Assembly: GCA_017938645.1 (NCBI GenBank)
Contig: JAGBBE010000107.1
Span: forward strand, 1 to 17,548
Reading direction: 5' to 3'
Source: Clostridia bacterium
GTDB taxonomy: Bacteria > Bacillota_A > Clostridia > Christensenellales > Aristaeellaceae
DNA length: 17,548 bases
In this document: one piece after another, positions 1 to 7,967 of the stretch
How the letters are laid out: each line of letters starts with the position of its first letter
Numbering within the stretch: position 1 is the stretch's first letter
Position numbers and translations under genes: made by a program
The notes under the pieces: generated by a model
What the model was told of the DNA's origin: nothing
The model's input: only the letters and a program-made list of their open reading frames with translations
Database searches by the model: none

Positions 1-70
1 CCTTGGGTACGAGCATATCGGTACTCAGCATTTCGATTGCTTGACGCTGTTCCATTTCCTTTTTCAGCAT
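1..70 (-). CDS. IS1182-type transposase, N-terminal fragment (runs off window)
   Basis: Reading the minus strand from ATG at 70-68 gives 23 codons, starting MLKKEMEQRQAIEM and reaching LVPK at the window edge. IS1182-family DDE transposases characteristically start with a short charged segment followed by a D/EQLVPKDHLLR-like motif, so this looks like the start of one. A GGTGAT ribosome binding site lies 4 nt upstream, which supports the start. The rest of the protein, including the catalytic DDE residues, lies outside the window, so intactness cannot be judged. The identification rests on a short stretch and is tentative. Confidence 0.5.
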   Translation of the reverse strand, partial: MLKKEMEQRQAIEMLSTDMLVPK

Positions 71-95
71 TATCATCACCTGCTTCTATATATAC

Positions 96-126
96 CAAAA
101 AAGGCCGCTGCTTGCGACCTTTTTTG
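96..126. terminator. Hairpin terminator between the ABC-F gene and the transposase
   Basis: Arms 96-108 and 114-126 pair over 13 positions with one mismatch (105/117), around the loop TGCTT. A/T runs form the base of the stem, so U-rich tails exist on both strands. On the minus strand it would stop transcription arriving from the ABC-F gene before it enters the transposase, an arrangement many insertion sequences use against incoming transcription. Confidence 0.6.
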
Positions 127-134
127 ACAATCTG

Positions 135-168
135 AAGCCTTGTATCTCAAACGATACAAGGCTTTTTT
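135..168 (+). terminator. Perfect hairpin with T-tract, plus-strand terminator
   Basis: Arms 135-146 and 153-164 pair perfectly over 12 bp around the 6-nt loop TCAAAC, and the right arm runs into six T (163-168). The tail is on the plus strand, although both neighbouring genes lie on the minus strand. It may mark the edge of the insertion sequence or the end of a lost plus-strand gene. Confidence 0.5.
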
Positions 169-239
169 CTTCATTAACGAAGCACAAGAACATTCCGGTT
201 TATAACATTTATTCTTCCAATCCCATTACCTTCGCCATC

Positions 240-2030
240 TCATTTATTGGCGTCCTGCGCGGCAATACGTTCAGCCAGATCATACAAATAAACCCACCGC
301 TCGGTCTTTTCCTCCAACTGAGCTTCCAGTGCGGATTTTTCCCCCATGATCTCCTGTAAACGAACATAGTTGCTGGCATTCAGGCCAATTTCCGTATTAC
401 AGTCGGCAATGCGCGCCTCAAGATTGGCGATATCCTGGTCGATGGTTTCGTACTCGCGCTGCTCCTTGAAGGAAAATTTCAGTTTCTGAGGACGATCGGT
501 ACGTTTTTCGCGGGTGTCTCGGTTTTCCTTGAGAACAGGAGGTTTTTCGTCCATTTCACGCAGAAGCAGCCAGTCGGAGTAACCTCCCATGGTGCGGCGG
601 ACCGCTCCGTCGCCGCGCACTTCCAGAATAGACGTGGCGATCTTGTCCAGAAAATAGCGGTCATGCGAAACGGCTACAACCGCACCCGGGAATTCCGTGA
701 GGTAATCTTCCAGAATGGTCAGCGTTTCGACATCCAGATCATTGGTAGGCTCGTCCAGCAGCAGGATGTTGGGCGCGCTCATCAGGATCCCGAGCAGATA
801 CAGGCGGCGTCTTTCTCCGCCGGAGAGTCTGCCGATGGTCGAAAACTGCAGATCAGATGAAAACAGGAAACGCTCCATCATCTGGGTTGCAGAAATACGG
901 CCTTCTTTGGTGTGCACCTCAGAGGCGACTTCGTGGATGTAGTCGTACGGGCGCTGAGTGGGATCAAGTTCGCGTCCTTCCTGTGTGAAGTAACCAATGC
1001 GGACAGTTCCGCCAAAATCAACAGAACCGTTGTCAGGAGCCAGTTCTCCGGCGATCATGTTTAGCAGCGTGGATTTTCCTGCGCCGTTGCGGCCGATGAT
1101 GCCCACACGGTCGTCCCTCAGCAGGGTGTATGAGAAATCCCGAATGATGGTGCGCTCGCCGTAAGTCTTGGAGACATGCGCCAATTCAACTGTTTTGCGT
1201 CCCAGCCTGGAGGCTGCGGATGCAATGGAAACCGTGCTGTCTGTAGGCGGCGCCTCCTGTGCTTTGAGGGCTTCGTAGCGGGCGATGCGCTCGGTGCTTT
1301 TGGTGGAGCGTGCACGACAGCCGCGCATGATCCATTCGGTTTCCTTTCTTAGGAGGGCCTGACGCTTGCGTTCGGAGGCCTGAGCCATCTCAAGGCGCTG
1401 CGTTTTCAACTCCAGATATTTGGAGTAGTTGGCGTCGTAAAGGTACATTTTCCCGAAGGACATTTCAGCAATGCGCGTAACGACATTTTCGAGGAAATAG
1501 CGATCGTGAGTGACCATAACCAGGCCGCCGGTGAATTTCGACAGTTTCTGTTCCAGCCAGGCGACCATTTCGGAATCAAGATGGTTGGTAGGCTCGTCGA
1601 GAATCAGCACATCCGCAGGATGAACGAACACCGTAGCAAGCGCCACACGCTTTCGCTGACCGCCGGAAAGCTCGCCGATCTTCTGTTCAAAATCGGTGAT
1701 TCCAAGTTTGGCAAGCGTCGCCTTGGCCTCGTATTCGTTCAATTGACGGAATTCGGCGGGATGGCCTGCAAATACCTGTTCCAGAACTGTGAGATTGTCA
1801 TCCATCGCCGGAACCTGCGGCAGATACGAGATCTGCACATTGGGATCCTTCGTCAGACGGCCGGAATCAGGCTCCTCAGCGCCTGCAAGAATCTTGAGAA
1901 AAGTGCTCTTGCCGGTACCGTTGACGCCAATCAACCCAACGCGCTCTCCGGCGTTAAGATAGAGCGTCACGCCATCCAGCAGCTGCTTCATGCCATAGTT
2001 TTTATTGATGTTCTCTGCGGTGAGTAACAT
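240..2030 (-). CDS. uup: ABC-F family ATPase, Uup/YfmR type
   Basis: A cytoplasmic twin-ATPase protein of 596 aa with no membrane segments. Domain 1 has Walker A at 35-43 (GVNGTGKST), signature LSGGQ at 121-125 and Walker B LILDEP at 142-147. Domain 2 has Walker A at 313-321, LSGGE at 402-406 and LLLDEP at 423-428. The linker contains a WIMRGCRARSTKSTERI segment (233-249) that matches the Uup/YfmR type. A charged coiled-coil tail covers about 515-590, as in Uup. ABC-F proteins bind the ribosomal E site; Uup and YfmR relieve stalled translation, and other members protect against antibiotics. The start at 2030 was chosen because GGAGGG lies 5 nt upstream; an upstream in-frame ATG at 2048 has no such site. 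The domain pattern favours a housekeeping translation factor over a resistance protein. The family is certain; the Uup subgroup is likely. Confidence 0.88.
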   Translation of the reverse strand: MLLTAENINKNYGMKQLLDGVTLYLNAGERVGLIGVNGTGKSTFLKILAGAEEPDSGRLTKDPNVQISYLPQVPAMDDNLTVLEQVFAGHPAEFRQLNEYEAKATLAKLGITDFEQKIGELSGGQRKRVALATVFVHPADVLILDEPTNHLDSEMVAWLEQKLSKFTGGLVMVTHDRYFLENVVTRIAEMSFGKMYLYDANYSKYLELKTQRLEMAQASERKRQALLRKETEWIMRGCRARSTKSTERIARYEALKAQEAPPTDSTVSIASAASRLGRKTVELAHVSKTYGERTIIRDFSYTLLRDDRVGIIGRNGAGKSTLLNMIAGELAPDNGSVDFGGTVRIGYFTQEGRELDPTQRPYDYIHEVASEVHTKEGRISATQMMERFLFSSDLQFSTIGRLSGGERRRLYLLGILMSAPNILLLDEPTNDLDVETLTILEDYLTEFPGAVVAVSHDRYFLDKIATSILEVRGDGAVRRTMGGYSDWLLLREMDEKPPVLKENRDTREKRTDRPQKLKFSFKEQREYETIDQDIANLEARIADCNTEIGLNASNYVRLQEIMGEKSALEAQLEEKTERWVYLYDLAERIAAQDANK

Positions 2031-2078
2031 GATATCCCTCCGGAACAAATCATAGAAAAAGAGATCGGGCTGTTGGGG

Positions 2079-2102
2079 TTACAGCAAATGTACCAGAACC
2101 AT
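2079..2102 (-). CDS. Candidate 7-residue leader peptide MVLVHLL
   Basis: In the leader of the ABC-F gene, AGGAG (2112-2108) sits 5 nt before ATG (2102-2100). Six more codons and TAA follow, giving MVLVHLL, and the peptide ends 48 nt before the ABC-F start. Short hydrophobic leader peptides control several erm and ABC-F resistance genes by ribosome stalling. The best promoter seen (-10 at 2122-2117) would begin RNA at about 2110, which would clip this ribosome binding site. The peptide therefore needs either an upstream promoter or leaderless initiation. It could be chance. Confidence 0.25.
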   Translation of the reverse strand: MVLVHLL

Positions 2103-2116
2103 CAAATCTCCTGAAC

Positions 2117-2125
2117 AGTATAACA
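2117..2125 (-). promoter_or_regulatory. Extended -10 promoter for the ABC-F gene
   Basis: The minus strand reads TGTTATACT (2125-2117), an extended -10 element with TATACT. No good -35 is found 16-18 nt upstream, which is tolerated for extended -10 promoters. RNA would start near 2110, about 80 nt before the ABC-F start codon. Confidence 0.4.
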
Positions 2126-2200
2126 CATGAGATCGCGCTTTCGCCACTTGCAGATGCACAATGCCTGAAAAAACGTGACACCGAAATCTCATCCTATAGG

Positions 2201-2234
2201 AAAAGCCTTGCATTTCATTGATTTGCAAGGCTTT
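2201..2234 (-). terminator. Terminator of the MmcQ/YjbR-like gene
   Basis: Arms 2202-2212 and 2224-2234 pair perfectly over 11 bp around an 11-nt loop. On the minus strand the stem ends in a TTTT run (2204-2201). It lies just past the stop of the gene at 2266-2652 and separates it from the ABC-F gene. Confidence 0.6.
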
Positions 2235-2265
2235 GTGCATTCAAATCCGCTATTGTGGCAGCACG

Positions 2266-2652
2266 CTATTCTTTTGAACTTTTCTTTGACTTGTTTCTCT
2301 GATCAACCAGCCGGTAACTCAGATCAACGAGAAAGATTAGCTCCTCCATGGTGATGGAGCTGTCGAGAAGCACAGAAATCCAATGGCCTTTGTTCATGTG
2401 ATAGGCAGGAAAAATTTTCCGATGATCAATCAGCGAAAATGTCATGATCGGATCGCATTTCAGATTCAGCACATCGGCCGCGCCATCGTCCTGCAAGCCA
2501 AGGCATCTTTTGGAAAGCCGGCCCAACAGAACGGCAAACCATTTACGATTTCTTGCGTTGCGAAAGATTGCCGTTTCAGGCGCCGTCATGAACGGATAAT
2601 CAGGCTCAATTCCATAGGTGTCCAGAATGTATTCTGTCAGACGGTTCTTCAT
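2266..2652 (-). CDS. MmcQ/YjbR family protein
   Basis: A 128-aa soluble protein. It matches the MmcQ/YjbR (CyaY-like fold) family: an N-terminal helix ending in a tyrosine-proline segment, a central FAVLLG...LNLKCDP strand pair, then AYHMNKGHWISVLLD, the family's hallmark region around residues 84-98, and a final helix LIFLVDLSYRLV. Family members are small proteins often annotated as DNA-binding, but their biochemical role is not established. The tail is rich in lysine and serine. The start is supported by GAGG 9 nt upstream and by a good promoter at 2692-2720. It is flanked by terminators, so it appears to be a single-gene transcript. Confidence 0.8.
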   Translation of the reverse strand: MKNRLTEYILDTYGIEPDYPFMTAPETAIFRNARNRKWFAVLLGRLSKRCLGLQDDGAADVLNLKCDPIMTFSLIDHRKIFPAYHMNKGHWISVLLDSSITMEELIFLVDLSYRLVDQRNKSKKSSKE

Positions 2653-2691
2653 TCTCAGTACCTCACTGCTTGCAAAGGTTTCCCTTGATAC

Positions 2692-2720
2692 AGTATACGC
2701 CCTGAGACATCATCATTCAA
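2692..2720 (-). promoter_or_regulatory. Sigma-A promoter of the MmcQ/YjbR-like gene
   Basis: On the minus strand, TTGAAT (2720-2715) is followed after exactly 17 nt by TATACT (2697-2692), about 40 nt before the start codon. Confidence 0.6.
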
Positions 2721-2750
2721 GTCAATCAAATCCTGTCACCTGCTGCATAC

Positions 2751-2782
2751 AAAAAAGACGAAAGAACCTCGTCCTTCGTCTT
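2751..2782 (-). terminator. Terminator at the end of the arabinoside operon
   Basis: Arms 2755-2762 and 2775-2782 pair over 8 bp around a 12-nt loop. On the minus strand the stem is followed by a run of T (2756-2751). It lies 11 nt past the GH127 stop codon and closes the operon transcribed from 7968-7996. Confidence 0.7.
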
Positions 2783-2792
2783 ATATAAAAAC

Positions 2793-4691
2793 TCATTCTT
2801 CCCGAATCCAAACGCACATATCGCCCTTTTCCCTGTTTCCCCAGGCAAAATAGGGCACTGCCCGGAGCGTACAGGATTGATAAGACTTATCCGTTGTCTC
2901 GTAAAGCTTTTTGGGCAATTCCTGCCTCAGTCCTTCCATCTGCAAAAGCAGCATGTCGTTCAAGGGTCCCTCTCCCTGTACAATTCGAACCTCCGCCACC
3001 TTGGGAAGGCTGAGCACAGACAGCGAATCATCGTGATCTGTCTCCTCCATGCAATATACCAGCGGGCCGCGGGCCAGTGAAACCTTTCCCGCCGAATCCC
3101 GCACATAAGGATGTGCATGAATCCGCCGCACCGGCATATCAAACCGGACAACAACCTGATCCCCGGCAGTCCAGCTGCGCTGAATCCTGCAATAGCCGTT
3201 TTCGCATGCACAGTCTGCATTCTCTCCGTTGATGCAGATGCCGCAGTTTTCCACATACTGAGGAATGCGGATTGCCAGAACAAAGTCTGCAGCGTCACGA
3301 ACCGTATAAACAGCCTTTCCCTCCCACGGATAGCTGCTTTCCAGATCGATTCGGCCATAGCAGGTCTCCGCCTCGCTGCCAATGAACAGGTGGCTGTACA
3401 CGGTGGTTTCATCTTCGCTCCACAGATATTTGCCAAGCGATGCAATCAGCCGCGCCAGATTAGGCGGACAGCAGGCGCATGCGTGCCACGCAGGGCGCTG
3501 AGGCAGCACATGATCGTATCCCGGCACAATCCCGGATACGCTGGTGTCCACCGTCAATGGATTGACATAGAAGAACCGCTTCCCATCCAGCGACATTCCC
3601 GCAAGGGCTGCATTGTACAGTTCCAGTTCCATCAGATCGGCATAGCGTCCGTCAGGTCGGATGGACAGCATGTTGTGCGCAAAGAAAGCCATGGCGACCG
3701 ATGCACAGGTTTCGCCATAGCAGCGATCGGACGGCAGATCATAGTCCACGGTAAAGGACTCGTGATGAGGAGTCGACCCTACCGCGCCGGTCACATACAT
3801 CTGCCGTTGGGTGATGTTTTCAAACAGCCGCTCGCAGGCTGCTGCCATTTCCTCATCACCGGTTTCAGCAGCGGCATCGGCCATGGCCGTGAGCATATAC
3901 AGCTGACGCACGGCATGTCCCCGGGCAACCGTCTGCTCTCGCACCGGCACATCAGACTGATTGTAGGCCGTATCTTCCGGAAGGATATCATATCCTCCGT
4001 AATGCACACCGGGATGCTTCGGCGTATGTCTGATAAACCACTCCGGATCCTGTCCGCGCTGGTTGAGAAAACGAAGCGCCATATCGCGGTACATGATCTT
4101 GCCCGTGACATGATACAGACGCATCAGACCGATTTCAATCTCCTGATGTCCCGGAATGCCCTCTTTATACATGAATTGATCGCAAATGTGATCTGCCAGC
4201 CGGATACTGATGTGCAGCAGCTCGTCCTTTCCGGCGGCTTCATGCAAGGCAACGCCTGCCTCAATCATATGGCCTGCACAGTACAATTCATGGCACTCCA
4301 GCAGATTGGCCCAGCGGTTCTGGGGCTCCTTCACGGTGAAATAGGTGTTGAGATAGCCGTCCTGATGCTGGCAGCGGCCGATGAGCGACACCACAGCATC
4401 CACGCGCCTGGATAATTCCTGATCCGGTTTCAGCGCAAGCGAATAAGCCGCAGCTTCCAGCCATTTGGCCACATCGCTGTCCTGAAACACCATGCCGTAA
4501 AACTCGCCCGTCTCCTCTCCTGCCGCCATGCGGAAGTTGCTGATGGCATGAGACTTTTCTGCGCCGGGCACTTCATCCCGGAGGATTTTTTCCATATATG
4601 GAATGGTCACGTCGGTCATCAGACGCTGGCGCGGCGACCAGAAAGCGTCCGTGATCCTGACTTTGTTCAGCGGGATCTCTCGGATGCTCAT
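2793..4691 (-). CDS. GH127 beta-L-arabinofuranosidase (DUF1680)
   Basis: A 632-aa protein without a signal peptide, so cytoplasmic. It has the GH127 zinc-cysteine active site known from Bifidobacterium HypBA1: E327 and C329 in YGETCAS, and C407-C408 in the HACACCPPN segment. These correspond to the HypBA1 zinc ligands E338, C340, C417 and C418, with C407 as the expected nucleophile. E311 (HHESF) fits the position of the proposed acid/base. The family releases beta-L-arabinofuranose from arabino-oligosaccharides such as those on plant hydroxyproline-rich glycoproteins, though some related DUF1680 proteins have other substrates. An AAGGAGGAAGT site just before the ATG supports the start. It is the last gene of the importer operon, 9 nt after the MalG-like permease, which implies that it cleaves the imported sugar. 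Family confidence is high; the exact substrate is inferred. Confidence 0.9.
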   Translation of the reverse strand: MSIREIPLNKVRITDAFWSPRQRLMTDVTIPYMEKILRDEVPGAEKSHAISNFRMAAGEETGEFYGMVFQDSDVAKWLEAAAYSLALKPDQELSRRVDAVVSLIGRCQHQDGYLNTYFTVKEPQNRWANLLECHELYCAGHMIEAGVALHEAAGKDELLHISIRLADHICDQFMYKEGIPGHQEIEIGLMRLYHVTGKIMYRDMALRFLNQRGQDPEWFIRHTPKHPGVHYGGYDILPEDTAYNQSDVPVREQTVARGHAVRQLYMLTAMADAAAETGDEEMAAACERLFENITQRQMYVTGAVGSTPHHESFTVDYDLPSDRCYGETCASVAMAFFAHNMLSIRPDGRYADLMELELYNAALAGMSLDGKRFFYVNPLTVDTSVSGIVPGYDHVLPQRPAWHACACCPPNLARLIASLGKYLWSEDETTVYSHLFIGSEAETCYGRIDLESSYPWEGKAVYTVRDAADFVLAIRIPQYVENCGICINGENADCACENGYCRIQRSWTAGDQVVVRFDMPVRRIHAHPYVRDSAGKVSLARGPLVYCMEETDHDDSLSVLSLPKVAEVRIVQGEGPLNDMLLLQMEGLRQELPKKLYETTDKSYQSCTLRAVPYFAWGNREKGDMCVWIREE

Positions 4692-4700
4692 ACTTCCTCC

Positions 4701-5579
4701 TTAATTCTTCATACCAGTCATCACAATGCCTTCCACGAAGTAGCGCTGGCCGATCAGGTAGAACACGATACCCGGAATGAAGCTCAGACAGGTAGCGCAC
4801 ATGATGGACGACCAGTCGTCGTTGAAGGAGCCCTTAAAGATATTCAGTCCAAGCGCCAGCGTATAGTTTTCGCGGCGGGTGATGTAGGTAACCTGCTGGA
4901 GCAGGTCATTCCACAATTCGATGAATTTGAGCAGGCCTACCACGATCATGGCGGACTTGATGGCCGGCACGATAATGTGTACCAGAATACGGAAGTAACC
5001 GCAGCCGTCGATGGTGGCCGCCTCGTCCAGCTCCCTGGGCACCGTTTTGACAAACTGGCGGATGAGGAAGATGTTGAATGCGCCTCCGCCGCAGAAATGC
5101 GGCAGGATGAGCGGCCAGTAAGTGTTGACCAGCCCCAGCTTTGCCCACGCCACAAACAAGGGAATCAGCGTAACCATGGAAGGCAGCAGCATGGAGCCCA
5201 CGCAAAGCATAAACAGAAACTTCTTGCCGCGGAAACGCAGGCGGGCAAACGCATAGCCGCCCATGGTCGCCGTAATCACCGCGCCCAGAACGGATGGAGC
5301 CAGAATGGTCATGGTATTCCCAAGGAATTTCCAGTAGTCAAATACCTCCAGCGTCGCCGGATAGTTGGAAAACCGCCACTCCGGCGGAGTGAATGCCGGC
5401 GGATAGGCGTACAGTTCTCCATTGGACATCAGCGACGAGCGGAAGATCCAGTAGATCGGGAACATGACAATAAGCCCCAGCAGGATCAATACAGCGATGG
5501 AAAGGAGGTTGGCGGCCTGTTCCCGCTTCTTTTTGGAGAGCAGACGACCGGGTTTCTTCGTCATGGATGCAGCCGTCAT
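4701..5579 (-). CDS. Sugar ABC transporter permease, MalG-like
   Basis: A 292-aa inner permease of the carbohydrate CUT1 group. A basic N-terminus (residues 7-20) precedes six predicted membrane segments, the first at about 24-45. The EAA loop that docks the ATPase is at about 185-205 (LDEAATIDGCGYFRILVHII). The C-terminus RYFVEGIVMTGMKN is typical of MalG-type subunits. Its ATG overlaps the stop codon of the upstream permease (ATGA, 5579-5576), so the two subunits are probably translationally coupled. It would pair with the MalF-like subunit to form the channel for the binding protein at 6576-7895. No ATPase gene accompanies it. A second in-frame ATG (5564) lacks a ribosome binding site. Confidence 0.92.
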   Translation of the reverse strand: MTAASMTKKPGRLLSKKKREQAANLLSIAVLILLGLIVMFPIYWIFRSSLMSNGELYAYPPAFTPPEWRFSNYPATLEVFDYWKFLGNTMTILAPSVLGAVITATMGGYAFARLRFRGKKFLFMLCVGSMLLPSMVTLIPLFVAWAKLGLVNTYWPLILPHFCGGGAFNIFLIRQFVKTVPRELDEAATIDGCGYFRILVHIIVPAIKSAMIVVGLLKFIELWNDLLQQVTYITRRENYTLALGLNIFKGSFNDDWSSIMCATCLSFIPGIVFYLIGQRYFVEGIVMTGMKN

Positions 5580-6493
5580 TCCTTATCATCCCCCTCGTAG
5601 AAGATCCAGCTCTTGCTGGTTGCAAACAGAATTGCGGTAAACACTGCAATCAGCACAAACAAAACCACCGCGATTGTGCTTCCATAGCCGTATTTGTGCG
5701 ACTTGAATGCCTGCTGGTACAGCATAAAGCACATATAGTAACTGCCGGTACCCGGGCCGCCCTTGGTCAGGGACAGCGCCGGCGTAATCACCTGCAGGTT
5801 GGATACGAGACTCATCAGCAGGTTGTAGAAAATAATGGGCGTCATGCACGGAATGGTAATTTTCCAGAAACGCTGCCATGCATTGGCGCCGTCGATCTCC
5901 GCCGCCTCATGATAGGTGCGGGGAACGTTCTGCAGGCCTGCCAGGAAAATGACGATCAGGTTGCCGCTGAGCCACACGGCGATAAACGCCAGCGACGGCG
6001 TGACCAGCACAGAGGAGTCCAGAAACTTGATGGGAGAACCGCCCATCAGCTTCACAACGTAGTTAAAGAAACCGTGGTTGTAGTCATACAGCCACTTCCA
6101 CCCCAGATATACCGCCATAGCAGGCAGCACATAGGGCAGATAGAAGATCGCGCGGAAAAAGCTACGTGCAGGAATTTTCCTGTTGAGCAGCAGGGCAATA
6201 ACCATTGAATAGACGATGCTGAGAATGACCGACATGCCTGCGTACTGCAGCGTGGTCAGAAGGGAACCATAGAATTTGGAATCGTTTGTGAAAAGCTTGA
6301 TATAGTTATCCAGTCCCACAAATTTCATCGCGCCCAGACCATTCCAGCTGAACAGGCTCAGGGCAAAGGATGCAAGCATGGGCAGATAGGTGATGCATAC
6401 CAGACCGATTACCGAAGGCAGCAGGCAGAGCCATGCCGTCCGCGTTTCAGCCCGGTTGTATTTCACCATTTTCTTCATCGGCATGGCTGGCAT
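5576..6493 (-). CDS. Sugar ABC transporter permease, MalF-like
   Basis: A CUT1 permease of 305 aa with six predicted membrane segments, the first at about residues 19-48. The EAA motif is YHEAAEIDGANAWQRFWKIT, at about 194-213. It partners the MalG-like gene that follows with a 4-nt overlap. The start at 6493 was chosen because GGAGGAAG lies 5 nt upstream; an in-frame ATG 15 nt earlier (6508) has no site in front of it. The gene is separated from the binding-protein gene by a strong GC hairpin (6533-6556), expected to lower its expression relative to that gene. The substrate is inferred from the linked GH127 to be an arabinoside. Confidence 0.92.
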   Translation of the reverse strand: MPAMPMKKMVKYNRAETRTAWLCLLPSVIGLVCITYLPMLASFALSLFSWNGLGAMKFVGLDNYIKLFTNDSKFYGSLLTTLQYAGMSVILSIVYSMVIALLLNRKIPARSFFRAIFYLPYVLPAMAVYLGWKWLYDYNHGFFNYVVKLMGGSPIKFLDSSVLVTPSLAFIAVWLSGNLIVIFLAGLQNVPRTYHEAAEIDGANAWQRFWKITIPCMTPIIFYNLLMSLVSNLQVITPALSLTKGGPGTGSYYMCFMLYQQAFKSHKYGYGSTIAVVLFVLIAVFTAILFATSKSWIFYEGDDKE

Positions 6494-6532
6494 AACAGCT
6501 TCCTCCATTCTTTGCTTGGCTCAGGACAAGGA

Positions 6533-6556
6533 GGGGGAACGCAAACGCGTTCCCCC
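6533..6556 (-). promoter_or_regulatory. GC-rich intercistronic hairpin after the first binding-protein gene
   Basis: Arms 6533-6542 and 6547-6556 pair perfectly over 10 bp with an AAAC tetraloop (GTTT in the minus-strand RNA), ending in five G-C pairs. There is no T-tract, so it is more likely an mRNA 3'-end stabiliser or partial attenuator than a full terminator. Confidence 0.6.
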
Positions 6557-6575
6557 ATGAATATGCTGATGGAAT

Positions 6576-7895
6576 TTACTCGATCACGATGGCCTCAACC
6601 AGCTCAGGATAGATCTCGTTGATGACGTCCTCAGCGGTGCGCTCGCCGGCCCATACGCTCTGCAGGGCGGTGAAGAGGATCTCATTGGTGGTGATCTGAG
6701 TGTTGGGGGTGAAGTACCAGCAGGCAGGCTTGGCGTAGTTCATGGTGTAGTCTACCAGAACCTTCTTGCCGGTTTCCATATCGTGGTTGTAGGGATATTT
6801 CTCGTTGCCCAGCCAGGCATTGATGCCTTCTTCGGTCTTGTAGTAGTACTCGGACTTGGGCAGCCAGATGCCGGTGAGAACCAGGGGCTCCCAGTTGGAT
6901 TCTTCACGGGTATACCACTTTACGAACTCATAAGCGGCTTCCTGATTCTTGCCGTTGAACACGCCGGTCAGACCGGAGGTACACAGGGTGACCTGTTCCT
7001 TCATCATGGGCAGGGGCGCAATGCCGTAGTTGATGTCCAGATTCGGGAAATCGGTGCCCAGACGCCAGGTGCCGTCGGTGGTCATGGCCACGGTGCCGCT
7101 GCCAATGCCGATGCCAACGCCGTTATCCTCGGGGATGACGTTCAGGGGAGCAACATGCTCAACCAGAGCCAGGTCGGCAACCTTCTGGATGGACTCGATA
7201 GCCTCGGGGCTGTTGATCTTGACTTCCTTGCCGTCCTCGGAGAACCATGCGCCGCCGTTGGAGAGGGCCCAGACTTCCATCTGCCAGGTCCAGTTGTTGA
7301 CGAAAGCGCCGTACTGCACGATGTTATCCTTGTCGAAGCCTTCCTCGCCGGGATGCTTGCCGTTCTTGTCGAGGGTCAGGCGCTTGGCAACTTCCACAAA
7401 CTCTTCCCAGGTGTAGGGCTTGTCAGCGGAGGGATAGGGCTCGCCGGCGGCGTCGAACATATCCTTGTTGTAGTACAGAACCAGGATTTCATTGCTGCTG
7501 GAGTAGCCAACGGGGGTCTCGCCGTCTTTGAAGGTGATGCACTCCATGGGCTGGAGTTCTTCGCCTTCATACATCTTGGAAACGTCGGCCATCACGCCGT
7601 TGCGGGCGAAGTACAGCACGGCGTTTTCATTCACCATGCCGCAATCGGGCAGCTCGTTGGCGATGGCGTAGTTAACCAGGGTCTGGGTATACTCTTCGTT
7701 GGGAATCTGCATGGGCTCAACGAAGATCTTGTCCTGCATGGCGTTGAACTCATCCAGCGCCTTCTGCACGCTTTCAGCCTCAGTCTGGTTGCCCCAGAAG
7801 GAATAGGTGATGTGGGTGCGTCCGTCACCCTCCGCCATCGCTGCCATGGGGATCAGCATGGCGACACACAGGAGCAGAGCAATCAGTTTCTTCAT
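6576..7895 (-). CDS. Extracellular sugar-binding protein (family 1) of the arabinoside importer
   Basis: A 439-aa solute-binding protein of the family-1 (MalE/UgpB-like) fold. The N-terminus MKKLIALLLCVAMLIPMAAMA is a Sec signal peptide with likely cleavage after A21 (AMA/EG). The only early cysteine, C10, is preceded by LLL and does not form a lipobox. The mature part shows the expected features: a YSFWGN strand, NEILVLYYNKDMFDAAG (the partner-domain crossover), YTWEEFVEVAKRLT and GTVAMTTDGTWRL. The start at 7895 is fixed by AAGGAGGAACC 4 nt upstream and by the signal peptide; the open frame continues upstream to 7985 but that part is the untranslated leader. It is the first gene of the operon with GH127, under a LacI-type operator. 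Confidence 0.92.
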   Translation of the reverse strand: MKKLIALLLCVAMLIPMAAMAEGDGRTHITYSFWGNQTEAESVQKALDEFNAMQDKIFVEPMQIPNEEYTQTLVNYAIANELPDCGMVNENAVLYFARNGVMADVSKMYEGEELQPMECITFKDGETPVGYSSSNEILVLYYNKDMFDAAGEPYPSADKPYTWEEFVEVAKRLTLDKNGKHPGEEGFDKDNIVQYGAFVNNWTWQMEVWALSNGGAWFSEDGKEVKINSPEAIESIQKVADLALVEHVAPLNVIPEDNGVGIGIGSGTVAMTTDGTWRLGTDFPNLDINYGIAPLPMMKEQVTLCTSGLTGVFNGKNQEAAYEFVKWYTREESNWEPLVLTGIWLPKSEYYYKTEEGINAWLGNEKYPYNHDMETGKKVLVDYTMNYAKPACWYFTPNTQITTNEILFTALQSVWAGERTAEDVINEIYPELVEAIVIE

Positions 7896-7934
7896 GAATG
7901 GTTCCTCCTTCTCAAATTGTAAACAGTTTCTCTT

Positions 7935-7956
7935 GAAGGTTATTCGATTAACCTTC
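7935..7956. promoter_or_regulatory. Operator O1, LacI-type, over the start of the arabinoside operon
   Basis: A 22-bp palindrome, GAAGGTTA-N6-TAACCTTC, with central TCGA and one mismatched pair. It lies just downstream of the predicted transcription start (about 7961) of the binding-protein operon, so a bound repressor would block initiation or early elongation. It is the best copy of the GGTTA-N6-TAACC motif in this control region. Confidence 0.7.
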
Positions 7957-7967
7957 CTTCTGGATAC

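Noticed and set aside
240..2030. An antibiotic-resistance ABC-F assignment (Vga/Msr/Lsa type).
   Set aside because: The linker and the C-terminal coiled coil match the Uup/YfmR housekeeping type, and no resistance-type interdomain extension is seen.
3111..4415. A 434-codon plus-strand frame opposite the GH127 gene.
   Set aside because: It is antisense to a gene with complete catalytic residues, has no ribosome binding site, and gives a protein of histidine/arginine-rich, low-plausibility composition.
7866..7868. Cys10 of the first binding protein as a lipoprotein cysteine.
   Set aside because: It is preceded by LLL, with no small residue at -1, and lies too early in the hydrophobic stretch. 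A normal signal peptidase I site follows at A21.
6783..7922. A 379-codon plus-strand frame opposite the first binding-protein gene.
   Set aside because: It is a shadow of a strongly codon-biased gene. Its glycine/valine/histidine-rich translation matches no family I recognise.
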